From the NCBI GenBank assembly GCA_026210745.1, contig CP110630.1:6634001-6698000 (forward strand): a stretch of DNA of 64,000 nucleotides, written 5' to 3'. Below are positions 31,436 through 40,800 of this stretch, piece by piece (positions within the stretch are counted from its first letter, which is position 1; the number at the start of each line of letters is the position of its first letter). Both the position numbers and the translations under genes were made by a program. The notes under the pieces are model-generated. The model was given only the letters and a program-made list of their open reading frames with translations. It did not search any database and was not told the origin of the DNA. Source of the DNA: Exobasidium rhododendri. Taxonomy: Eukaryota; Basidiomycota; Exobasidiomycetes; Exobasidiales; Exobasidiaceae.

Positions 31436-33329
31436 ATGATCATTGCCGACCAAAAAGATAATGGTGGAGGATCTGCTATTATAGAGGCCTACTCGATAGA
31501 CGATCCATGGACCTCTTCGTCCTCTATATCGCAGCAGAGGTCGGCTGCGACGACATCGAGTCGACCACTGACGTGGGCGGCAGGCAGCGATCGGACTAGC
31601 AGCAGACTTCAGTACCAGGCTTCGGATGCGACAGAGGAAGATACAGCAGGTGCTAGGCTGCCAGACATATACGAAAAGACATGGGAGCTGTGCAGAGCGG
31701 CGGAGCAGGGCAATGACGTCGATATCTCTCTTGGCCAACTCGGCAAGGTGGTGCGATGTGCTCAGGCTATAGGAGCGGCTGATGTTGAGCAGGTGAGTCA
31801 ATTCCCCGACGTAAATCGTTCAGTCAGTCATGCACCCTCTCGCTCTCGTCTGATTCTTTTCCCGCAAATCTTTACAGATCATAAACATGACGTGTGCCGC
31901 TCACTCGTCCCACTGTAATAAGCAGGACTTTTCCCTAGCTCTTCTCTTAATTGCCCAAATTCAGTCAAGACAGACTCCCAGCACTCAAGTCGCAAATCAG
32001 ATACTAAGTTCCGGCATTGATATACCTGAACCGCTACTGGACCTTGACAAACTCCACGCATCAACACTCAAGACAAATACTCAACGTCACTACGCTACTG
32101 TCTCCAGCCCTTCCTCTACTGATCCTTGGGACGCTCCAGCGAAAGATCCGCCTTATACGAGACCAGGCTTGCCTACTTCAACGTCAGCATTCACAACATC
32201 AGCCCTGCGTGGATGGGGCAACGACGAGAGCGAAGGCGAGATAGCCAGCGGCACCAAGTCACCCCTCTCTGCGCCAGTCTACGTCAATCCAAACCCGACG
32301 TCGGTACATTTGCTACCAGACTTGGGAGGTTATCTGTTCTTTCGCCATGTTCTCTACCTCGTCAAGACACCGCTCTCATCCGGCGTGAAGAGAAGATATA
32401 GCGACTTTGTCAGTCTGCATGAATATCTCGTCACTCGATACCCATTCCGACTTGTTCCACCTCTTCCTCCTAAAAGACTCGCCTTACCACATATGAATAG
32501 GACACAGGCCGTCGGATCAGGACAACAAGACATCTTCTTAGAGCAGAGAAGATTGGCACTCGCACGCTACACTCGCAACATCATCAGTCATCCAGTCTTA
32601 CGAAAGGACGGCATTATAGTGTCCTTTTTCAGCACGAACGTAAGCAATGGAAGCAGTAATAGCACGGAAGAGAACGCCAGTTCGTGGAAACACCCTGGTC
32701 TGAGCGACAACATCGTAGAAGAAGGCTTAGACGAGAGCTGGAAGCTAAGTGAAGCTGAGCAGATAAATGTACCAGTCGATATGGAAGACAAACTAGCACT
32801 GACGAAGAAGATGGTAGGGGTGATTGTGGACCGGTGGAATAATACCGTGGCCGTCTTTGAGCGTCAAGTCCGTCGAATGGAAGCGACATCAGCTGAGTCT
32901 ACTCGTTTGTCACTATCCCTCTCTTCTTTGATGGAGGTGGAGACACAGACGTACCAAGCTTCCCATCTAAGTAATACGTTTGGATTGGCCACGAATCTCT
33001 TGATCTCCAACAGTCAAGATTATTCTGATCTATCTACTGCCCGATTTCATACGCTACAGAACACTCTTGACGGACTCAAGAACTCTCGTGATGTGTGGCT
33101 CTCGTTGAAGGATCTCTTCAAACGGTATGAGAAGTTTGGAAGTGATCCGATTCGTGAATTATTGAATCGAATTGAAATCAATCGAAAGAAGTGGAAAAGC
33201 ACCATTGAAGAGAAAAAGGTGCAATGGAAGGAAAATTGCACACGACTGAAAGAAGAAGTAGAATATATTTCCCATCGTTTGACTTTTCGTTTTGACTGGC
33301 GCGCGCCTCGATCTTGGCCCTGGATTTAG
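31436..33329 (+). pseudogene. MVP1: MVP1 sorting nexin, 5' part, interrupted by a transposon
   Basis: Exons 31436-31792 and 31878-33264 encode the first 581 residues of an Mvp1/SNX8-type sorting nexin, which retrieves cargo from endosomes. A low-complexity N-terminus is followed by a helical segment (TWELCRAAEQGNDVDI). The PX domain shows FFRHVLYLVKTPLSSGVKRRYSDF and PFRLVPPLPPKR. A BAR-type coiled region then runs VPVDMEDKLALTKKM to KWKENCTRLKEEVE. At that Glu the frame enters foreign sequence and reads 21 unrelated residues before TAG. The missing last 70 residues, beginning LDQKLIQRFERR, lie 4.25 kb downstream. The truncated product would lack the end of the BAR domain, so the allele is probably non-functional or altered. 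No other disabling change is visible. Confidence 0.88.
33256..33264 (+). repeat. Left boundary direct repeat AAGTAGAAT
   Basis: This nonamer lies at the end of the intact MVP1 reading frame. It matches the right boundary copy at 8 of 9 positions (AAGTCGAAT). It is read as the footprint of recombinase-mediated insertion rather than a staggered-cut duplication, because the central base differs. Confidence 0.65.
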
Positions 33330-33368
33330 ACTTTGAAATCACGAAGATTCTCGTGTTCTCGTGACTTC

Positions 33369-33396
33369 CAAAATCACGAAGATCTTCGTGATTTTG
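33369..33396. repeat. 28-bp perfect palindrome near the left end of the element
   Basis: Each half-site reads CAAAATCACGAAGA and the halves abut without a spacer. A partial copy (ATCACGAAGATTCTCGTG) lies about 30 bp to the left. It may be a recombinase or regulator binding site. The 14-mer following it (GATTTTGCAAATTT) recurs as a direct repeat at 37449 near the right end. Confidence 0.85.
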
Positions 33397-33523
33397 CAAA
33401 TTTTTATTTTTTGACTGGTTGTGCGCGCGTTGAACCCCTTTTTTAGATTGGGCTTTTCCCCCCTACAGAAGATCTCATCTCACCCCCCCCACCACCACCC
33501 TGGCATTGGTATACCATAATACT

Positions 33524-34432
33524 ATGCCTTTCAGACCTAAGAGACTTGACACAGATGCTGCTAGGAAGAGGAGGGAAAGGGTAGAGGTGCAGAGCCGCAA
33601 AATTGCCCATCATCATGAGCATCCACACGCCTACATTGATCTGGAAGACAGGACTAACATTACCATCAGTGCTGGCCATAAGACCATTATGCAGCGCTTC
33701 TCTCCTACCTCAACAAGGTCAGCTGCCCGTCTCAACGAGATGTACAGGGAGGGATGGGAGCTGAAGGAGTCTCTTTACAAGTCAGCGCTGGAGAATTTAG
33801 ATGATCCTGATCGTCACGGAGCACTGGTGGTTCATTTGGGGATATGGTACAATTTTGGTCGGCAGATAGGTTGGACACGGGAACACATCAGATGCAAGCC
33901 TGCTTCAGACAAGATGCTTGACTGGATTCATTCATTCTTTATGTCATTTGTCATCATCTTGGACTCCCTACTTGCAGAAGACTTCAGAGAGGAACTGGAC
34001 ACTCGGGAAGAAGGTTTTGAATGGATGGAATCTCTCTTCCCCGCTGGTGATTGTAGTCTTCTACATCCATGGTATGCACTGGCTGCCGTCATACAAGGCT
34101 TCTCGACAGAGAGTCATAGAGACAGCAGGGATTCAGATCCAACTATCCTCATCAATTTTGGGTGTAAGGTGGTCATAGAGGTGGAAGGGTCGGCCGTATG
34201 TCTCCACCCGGGAGATGTCCTCTTCTTCAGAGCTAATATGGAACACAAGGTCAGACCAACGGATGGAACTTCAGAAGAAGACATGGCAAGGAGATATGCA
34301 GTAAGTCTGTCAATGAGACGGCTGATAGTGCTGAAAAAACAGCTCCCTTCCATGGAAGTCCGAGATGTAGAAGGTGCTGGATCCTCAACAAGGATACCCC
34401 GTGTAAGAAGCAAGAAAGCTCATGTACCATAA
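33524..34432 (+). CDS. 2-oxoglutarate/Fe(II) dioxygenase, TET/JBP-like, carried by the element
   Basis: 302 residues and intronless. The double-stranded beta-helix core is visible in the C-terminal half: ESHRDSRDSDPTILINFG supplies the iron ligands His198 and Asp200, HPGDVLFFRANMEHKV supplies the distal His241, and the Arg256/257 pair in MARRYAVSL fits the 2-oxoglutarate-binding Arg. The HRDSRD form with the GDVLFFR strand resembles fungal TET/JBP enzymes that oxidise 5-methylpyrimidines in DNA and are known to travel with fungal transposons. The N-terminus is basic (RPKRLDTDAARKRRER), suitable for nucleic-acid or nuclear targeting. The ATG is the first in frame, just after a C-run. The substrate is inferred from resemblance, not shown. 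It is convergent with the recombinase gene inside one element. Confidence 0.75.
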   Translation: MPFRPKRLDTDAARKRRERVEVQSRKIAHHHEHPHAYIDLEDRTNITISAGHKTIMQRFSPTSTRSAARLNEMYREGWELKESLYKSALENLDDPDRHGALVVHLGIWYNFGRQIGWTREHIRCKPASDKMLDWIHSFFMSFVIILDSLLAEDFREELDTREEGFEWMESLFPAGDCSLLHPWYALAAVIQGFSTESHRDSRDSDPTILINFGCKVVIEVEGSAVCLHPGDVLFFRANMEHKVRPTDGTSEEDMARRYAVSLSMRRLIVLKKQLPSMEVRDVEGAGSSTRIPRVRSKKAHVP

Positions 34433-35128
34433 TTAGACCAATAGACACAATTTAGACCACCCCAAAGGATGTTCAACGGTGTGAGAAAAAAATTTCAAAA
34501 AAATCCTTACAGGCATCCGAATGGATGAAATGAATATTTTTCTGCCACACACTTTTTTGAAAAAAATCTCTTACAGGCATCCTAATTGTAAACACTTATT
34601 GTGAGCCACTGAGCCATGCTAGAGACATGTTTGATATCATTTTAGAAAGTTCAGAGGTAGCATATTTTGTGGTTTGAAGCGTTTCAAGAGAAAAAGGTAG
34701 GTGTCTTGTACACAGTCTGTTGAACATTTGCGTTTTTTTTTTTTTCAAAATCCTTACACGCAAGGACAATCTAGAGCCTGACGGTGACTTGCTCAGACAT
34801 GCTAGAGACATGGTTAAGGACACTATCAAGAGATCAGAAGGAGCATATTCTATGGTCTTAATATTGTGTCAATTGCATGATACAAATTCATCTCATAATC
34901 TGTCAAAGAAGTGTTGCTTCAAGAAAATTAGGGCATACGTGAGCAAATATTATTGCTTAGTTAGAGCCATGTAAAATAGGGAATGGGAGCCAAATGCTTG
35001 CATCTCAAGGTAGGACTACGCTTGATGATGTTTTGGGAAGTTCATAAGGAGCATATTATGTGGGTTAAACAGTTTGTCAATTACATGTCATGTCACTGCT
35101 CAGTTGTACGTTGGAAGATACAGATAAT
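34433..35128. repeat. AT-rich spacer with degenerate direct repeats inside the element
   Basis: The spacer between the two element genes has no ORF. It contains CTTACAGGCATCC at 34506 and 34570, CATGCTAGAGACATG at 34615 and 34798, and three related AGCATATT segments near 34659, 34842 and 35050. This suggests about three decayed units of 180-210 bp. As the common 3' region of two convergent genes it may hold both terminators. Confidence 0.6.
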
Positions 35129-37120
35129 TCAGCCTTTTTGCACTACTCGTATATCTTTTTCTTCAGCCTTTATTGCATCAATGTATCTACGCAATGTCAA
35201 GCCAGGACCACCATATGCCTCATAGAATGCCTTTAGATCCTTATTACGCTTGAGATACCCATCATAGATCTTCTTGCGTAGACTGTACACTTGAGCATTT
35301 CCCCCTTTGTCCTTCTTGCGCATAGCGGGGGTCCAACGGCACAAAGCCAGAAGGTTCTGACTTGCATTGCCCAATTCCCATTGCTTAACAACCTCCTCTA
35401 CTGTCTTTACAGATGGTATTCTCAGTGGCAGCGGCCTGCCAGGAGCTATGTGCGGCGTCCCACTTGCCAGAGCAGAAGCAGCGTTGGCACCAATAGCAAC
35501 TGCTGCAGAGGTGCCGGCAAGGTGTTCCAGTTGACTGTTGACGCTGTTGACTACACTGGGTGTTGCTGCTGTGTTTGCGGTGCCAGCCTGTGCCTGCACT
35601 CTCTGTGAACCCTGCAACAGTGCTTCTACAAGGCTGACGTTGGTCTGCTGCATTATACTGAGTTGTTTCTCGAGCTTTCCAAGGGCGTACTGGAAAGACT
35701 CTATCATGCGGTCCTGTCCTGACATTTGTGCACCTGCAAAGTAGCTACCTCGGACGTTGTCTCCACCTGGATCCTCCATATCTCCATGATACTCTTCTTG
35801 CGTAGCAACCTCTTCTAAGAGGTAGTGAGCCAACATGTTGGTACGCTCCCCTTTAGACCAGCCACCCCACCACAGGGCACGCGTAATGGACTGCCTCTGT
35901 TCTCCATACAGGTGTGCGTGTAATACCGCGTCTTGTGCTCCGCCGCGTCGGAAACAGTGAGACGTAAATTTGCCCTGCTGATTCTTCAGCATACTGTTGA
36001 TATTCTCTATCTGACCCAACATTAAATTGATCTGTGCTGCTTCCATCCTTGTGCCAGTCTGCAGACGGCCCACCTTCTTGTCTGGTGCAGGAAAGATGTG
36101 ATCGGTTGGCCTTGGCTCATGTCCGCAAACAAGTTTCCAGTAAGCATGCCACCGTTGATATGATGAGACAGCATCTACCAATGGCCGTCCAGGCAGGAAG
36201 TAGAGCTGGTATACGTTGGCTTTGTTCAGTTCATACTGATTTGTTTTGCGGAATGCAATTGTCACTTCCAGATAGGGATTGTTTCCCGGAGAAGAGAATT
36301 TGATTGTTGAATGTATGTGACGCCATAGCATTGAGCAGATCTCATCACAACGTGCCCAAAGCCTGTAAGCCAGGATCATGTAGAAATGCATGAACTCTAA
36401 TTGTGTACGCTCACTTGTGATGAGATGTGGTGTTGCGTCAAAGGCAAGTAGCTTTGTCTTGATGTCCTTTAGGATGACGGACAGATACTGATAAAGCATT
36501 GGTAGAGAGCTTTTGCTTGCAACCAGAGAGCGCTTCACTTCACGCATCTTGCTTCTGAATAGGTTCAGATACCTCTTACTGAAGACAGGATTGCCCGTCC
36601 ATTCTCCTTCTGTGGTCTTGTGCCAGCCAGTTTGCGGAGCACTATCACAGTTGTGTACAGTAAGGAAGTGCCATTTGAGCGCTGCGTGCATACTTTGCAG
36701 TGTGCTTGAGTTGGCATCGGCCAGTCTCACACGCTCTTGTAACCAGGCGCGGCAGAGCCTTTCACTGTGCTCACCAAGCATGTCTAGGCCGTCTTTAAAT
36801 GTACAAGAGCTGCCTAATGTTGCAATCCATTTCCTGAAGCGTACAATATTCTGCTTGTATGATTTAATTGTTCCACTCGACAACAAATGATCTTGAACGT
36901 ACTGATCACCAAATGCATCATCCCATTCATCTGCAATCTCTGCGTTGGGCATTGCTTCTGTTGTATTATTGATCTCTGCTGACTCAATGTTGCCAACGGT
37001 CTCTTTTGTGCTAGACGGTGCAACATCATCTTCCATATCAATGACCATTCCCAGCTGCAGATTAGCTTCTGCCAAGAAGTGCTCAGCGGCACGAGTAATC
37101 CTTCCTCTATGATTGGACAT
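35129..37120 (-). CDS. Crypton-type tyrosine recombinase with Gcr1-like C-terminal domain
   Basis: 663 residues and intronless. An N-terminal SAM-like core-binding region (SSGTIKSYKQNIVRFRKWI) precedes the catalytic domain. The active-site set is visible: Arg257 in AYRLWARCDEICSMLW, His388 and Arg391 in SHCFRRGGAQD, a Trp cluster in ALWWGGWS, and the nucleophile candidate Tyr433 in MLAHYLLEE. After a coiled segment (FQYALGKLEKQLSIMQQTN) and a low-complexity linker comes a C-terminal region of about 85 residues (VVKQWELGN, LCRWTPAMRKKD, YSLRKKIYDGYLKRN) that looks like the Gcr1_C DNA-binding domain found in fungal Cryptons. It would excise and integrate the element through a circular intermediate. 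All catalytic residues are intact, so the element may be active. Confidence 0.85.
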   Translation of the reverse strand: MSNHRGRITRAAEHFLAEANLQLGMVIDMEDDVAPSSTKETVGNIESAEINNTTEAMPNAEIADEWDDAFGDQYVQDHLLSSGTIKSYKQNIVRFRKWIATLGSSCTFKDGLDMLGEHSERLCRAWLQERVRLADANSSTLQSMHAALKWHFLTVHNCDSAPQTGWHKTTEGEWTGNPVFSKRYLNLFRSKMREVKRSLVASKSSLPMLYQYLSVILKDIKTKLLAFDATPHLITSERTQLEFMHFYMILAYRLWARCDEICSMLWRHIHSTIKFSSPGNNPYLEVTIAFRKTNQYELNKANVYQLYFLPGRPLVDAVSSYQRWHAYWKLVCGHEPRPTDHIFPAPDKKVGRLQTGTRMEAAQINLMLGQIENINSMLKNQQGKFTSHCFRRGGAQDAVLHAHLYGEQRQSITRALWWGGWSKGERTNMLAHYLLEEVATQEEYHGDMEDPGGDNVRGSYFAGAQMSGQDRMIESFQYALGKLEKQLSIMQQTNVSLVEALLQGSQRVQAQAGTANTAATPSVVNSVNSQLEHLAGTSAAVAIGANAASALASGTPHIAPGRPLPLRIPSVKTVEEVVKQWELGNASQNLLALCRWTPAMRKKDKGGNAQVYSLRKKIYDGYLKRNKDLKAFYEAYGGPGLTLRRYIDAIKAEEKDIRVVQKG

Positions 37121-37236
37121 GTTCTGGTGTGACGCTTCAGCTGATTGCGTTGATTTCCCTGCCTTCTACCAGCTATGGTCTTGCTTATTATTGTGATTTG
37201 TGAGACGGTGGAGTTCCTCAGGGCGCACAAAGTCAG

Positions 37237-37483
37237 GTCAATCCAGTCAAGTAGTGAAATGAGACGGGTCAATCCAGTTTCTGCATTAAAAGTCAATCCT
37301 GGAGGCATATGCAGCATATTTTTTGGCCTGCTACGCAGGCATTTTGGGAAATAAGCACATATGCCCTGTTGGATTGACTTTGCATTTTGAAGTGGCAAAC
37401 ATCTCCCAAACACTCTGACGCGTTCAACATGGCCCTTTTGGCAGGGAAGATTTTGCAAATTTGCGGGCTCGGCTCGGATTGAC
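37237..37483. repeat. Clustered GTCAATCC octamers and nested inverted repeat at right end
   Basis: GTCAATCC occurs three times on the plus strand (37237, 37268, 37292) and twice inverted (37371, 37476). Between them, GGCATATG at 37304 pairs with CATATGCC at 37358 around an inner hairpin (GCCTGC-TAC-GCAGGC, 37326-37340). The cluster lies upstream of the recombinase start and next to the element end. It is a candidate recombination or autoregulatory site. Confidence 0.7.
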
Positions 37484-37505
37484 TCACGCGTCAATTGCAT
37501 CGGAT

Positions 37506-37514
37506 AAGTCGAAT
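37506..37514 (+). repeat. Right boundary direct repeat AAGTCGAAT
   Basis: This is the right copy of the boundary nonamer. Immediately after GAA the MVP1 frame resumes (TTG GAT CAA), so the host reading phase is preserved when the 4250-bp unit between the repeats is removed. Confidence 0.65.
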
Positions 37515-37726
37515 TGGATCAAAAATTAATTCAGAGATTTGAAAGGAGGAACAAACGAGTAAGAGTGGCTCTTTGGCATGAAGTGACTCGATTACAAGTG
37601 TTGAAGAATCTGATTCTAGAGGACTGGACCGTTTTTGCTCGTAGTGAAGCAGTCAACTTAGCAGCAACAAAGCAAGCCGCTGAAGAACTGGTGGTCGCTT
37701 TGAATGGACTGACAGTACCAAATTAG
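37514..37726 (+). pseudogene. MVP1: MVP1 sorting nexin, 3' part, separated by the insertion
   Basis: Seventy codons continue the BAR-domain end of the interrupted sorting nexin: LDQKLIQRFERRNKRVRVAL, WHEVTRLQ, then a helix to LNGLTVPN and TAG. The ...E-x-D-Q then R-R then W-E-V pattern is the one expected at the Mvp1/SNX8 C-terminus directly after KEEVE. The fragment has no stop or frameshift and no start codon or promoter of its own. Its intact state implies a recent insertion or ongoing excision. It is convergent with BRO1, 87 bp away. Confidence 0.82.
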
Positions 37727-37813
37727 AGATAATGTTGCTGTGTGAAGATCAGAGAAATGCAATAGATACCAGTCTTTTACCCGGTCTTTGTTCGGCCTTA
37801 TTTCGCAGACGCC

Positions 37814-40800
37814 TCAATAAGGAGATTGCCAGCGGTTCTGTTGAGGCTGTTGGGGAGGAGGCGGCTGAGAATACTGTTGTTGCTGCTGCTGCTGCTGCTG
37901 CCGTTGATATGGCAGCGGGGGAGCAGGAGGAGGGGGAGCGTAGCTGGAGTATGATGGCTGTCGCTGCTGCTGCTGTTGTTGATTTGGTAGAGGTGGTGGT
38001 GGTGGGCCTGATCCTGATCGGGAAGCAGCAGGATAGCCCTGCCGAGGGTATTGAAACGATTGTTGTGACAATGAAGAGAGTGGCGGTGGTGGCAGATGAG
38101 ATGGCTGGGAGTAGGAGACGTTCCATTGAGGTGGTGGCGGCGGAAAGGAGGACTGCAGATTCTGCGACTGCGGTGTGGGCGTCTGGTGGGAAGAATGGTA
38201 GTTCGAGAGAGATGACGAGGGAGGAGCAGCAGGAGAGGAATAGTGGGATGGTGAGGGAGCGGACTGATATTGATTATAGGAAGATGGCGGTGGCGGGGGA
38301 GCAGAAGAGTACTGCTGTTGAGAGGGCAAGGGTGACGGAGTGTAGCTCGTAGTGGGTGGTGGTGGTGGCGGACCTCGGAAAGCTTGACTACTTCCAAACG
38401 CACTGTCCAAATCCCCATACGGCGATGACTGTACAGCGGAATGCATGTATGATGTCAAGGGTGGGGGTGGTAGTGGCGCTGCTGCGAGGGGCGTACTGGG
38501 AGTAGGCGACATGGATCCCCGGTAGTTCATCGTAGACGCCGGTCCTAGTGAGCTTTGGCGACTGTTGCCGCCACCTCCAACATTCATCCGATGAAAGGCG
38601 CTGTCCAACGAGTCTCCGCCGCCATTGTTGCTGCTTCCTTTGGACTGCCACTCCACTTCGCTCAACAGCCTCTCCCTTTGAATGCTCCGTTCTTCGGAAA
38701 ACGATCGTGAGCTCCTTCGAAGTGCTGTGGCAATCTCTCGAAGCTCGGTGTAGAATGAAAGTGCCTTTCCTAGACCGGCTCTCACCTGTGCATTGGAATC
38801 TTTCGCCCTTCTTAATTGACTGATCAGGCGTTCCCTTGCGCTGTTCTTCTTCTCCCACTCCTGCCCGATCGATCGGCCTCTGTTTGACTCGTTTAATCCT
38901 TTCCATTCGAGTGTCAAGTCTCCGAGCACCTGCTCCTGGTCGCTGACATTCCGAGCTATACGCTGCGTGATAGCCCGGAACTTGTCCAATTCCTGCTGGA
39001 ACAGCTGCGTCTGTGACTCAGCAGATGCTCTCCGATTTAGGATCAGTAGATGTGATATGTCGTCTGACTGCACTCGACTTCGTAATTCTGCCAGACTGTC
39101 TGTTCTTTCCTTCTTTATACGTTGTAGCATGGAGAGGTGCGATTCAATCGATGCCACGTTCGCATCGAGTGCCCCGCTTTGCGATTCCATGCCTCCTTCA
39201 TCGTCCTGCAGCAAATCGACTAGCTGGCTGCTCGCATTTACGCTGCTGCGAGAAGAGGTGACTGTCTCGGCAAAAGCACGATCTAGACTCTCATTGCCGC
39301 CCAAGAGTATACGAATAAGAGGCTCCGACTCGTTCCACAGCTGTCGAATTGCTACATCGTTTTCCGCAGCTTGTTCCAGTGCTTCTCGATTCCTCTTGAT
39401 ATCGCTACGTAGTGATTTTGTTTCCATTCCACTGGGGGATTGATTCCACTTGTCGCCATACCGTACTCGCAATTTCTCACAGATTGCCGCCTCCTCGTCC
39501 AGTGTTCTCTTTGCTTCTTCCAGATCTCCTCTTGCCCGCTCTCGAGCTGAATCGACACTTCTCAAGCCTTCGTCGATGGCCTCTGAGCCAGAACCCAGAC
39601 CATCCTGACCTCTTGAGCCTCCTCCTTGAATTTCTTCCTCGGCCCAACCCCTCACTTCTGCACCTGGATCCAAAAGATCTTGAAGACCATCGCTCTTGTA
39701 CCGCTTCAAGCCACGCGGGAGCGTCATGTACTCCAGCGCTGCTTGCAACTGCCCGTCTGTCAAGGCGACCCTTTCACTTTCTCCTCGAACTAATTTCGCC
39801 TTCTCTTCACTGTACATACTGGCAGCTTCGTGCACGCCCAGCGGGACCAAGGAAGAGAAGAGGTCGTTCGAAGGCGCTCCTCCCGACGTGTTTGCACCAA
39901 TCAACTTTTGGACCTCAGCACTGCTGTAGATCTCTTGGATCGAGATGGGTTTGGCAGTGGCAAGAGGTTCGATGACGGGTAAGGTTGATTCGGTAGGGAG
40001 AATGTCGTGGTAGATGAGGTCGTTGTCCTTCACTGCCGACGCCTTACGCAAAGCGACCAGTGCAAGATGAGCGTCGATGATGGTCTTGAGCGAGGCAGGA
40101 GCATCCAAGGGTAGTGTCGACTCTGACTTGTCCTTGCTGGCGGTCATATTGGTGCCAGCAAATGTGAGACAGACCTTTTGCGCTTCTTTGGCGATGGTCT
40201 CGGCAAGCGTCAAGCGAACAAGGCAGGCTCCATGCGAACCCGTGGTGGAATCGACAAGAGCTCGATGATACTGCGCGACTGATGCAAAGTACTTTGCCTT
40301 CGTCTGTAGGGATGGCAAGGTAAGCGACCAAAGGTGGTGCACAAGCTCTGACGATGTTCGATGCAACTCACCTGCACCAAGAGACCCCATGACCGCTCAA
40401 AGATACCCCGAGTGGCCCATTCCTTCACATCATCAGCTAATGCTACGTACATGACAGTCACCTGTGCAGCCAATCGAGCTACTAGACTGCCGCCCTTCTT
40501 GTCTTCCAGCGTCCTCTCCCAGAATACCTCAGTGGCCTGTGCCAACTGAATGTCCACCAGCCACTTGACTACATCTTTCGACATGTCTGAAGAAGGCGCA
40601 TGAAGGAAGTTGTCGTTTATGTAAGACAGCATTCCAGCTGCCTGTCGCAAGGAGGCGTAAGCCAGTTTGGTCCCAGAAGCAGATGTATTACTAGCGGATG
40701 CTGCCACCTCTGCACTGAGAGAGGAGGAGCCGACGCCATTGTGAACTTCTGCAGGCGCAGATGACGAGACACCCGAGGTCAGTCGATTCGTCTTTGCTCC

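Larger units (their letters stand above)
33265..37514. mobile_element. Crypton-like tyrosine-recombinase element carrying a 2OG-Fe(II) dioxygenase
   Basis: A 4250-bp insertion sits inside MVP1. It carries two convergent genes: a TET/JBP-like dioxygenase on the plus strand and a tyrosine recombinase with a Gcr1-type C-terminal DNA-binding region on the minus strand. No long terminal inverted repeats, reverse transcriptase or DDE transposase are seen, which is how Crypton elements look. The borders are set by the break in MVP1 and by nine-base near-identical direct repeats at 33256-33264 and 37506-37514. Composition is more AT-rich than the host genes, especially in the centre, which has degenerate repeats. 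The left end holds a 28-bp perfect palindrome. The right end holds clustered octamers and a nested inverted repeat, plausible recombinase sites. Confidence 0.83.

Noticed and set aside
33265-37514. Reading the 4.25-kb interruption of MVP1 as a giant intron
   Set aside because: The genome's introns are 60-150 nt, no gtragt donor or acceptor coincides with the junction, and the segment encodes a recombinase.
37732-38352. 206-codon plus-strand open frame under BRO1
   Set aside because: It is the antisense shadow of CAG/CCN-rich codons encoding the Pro/Gln tail of BRO1, low complexity with no start context.
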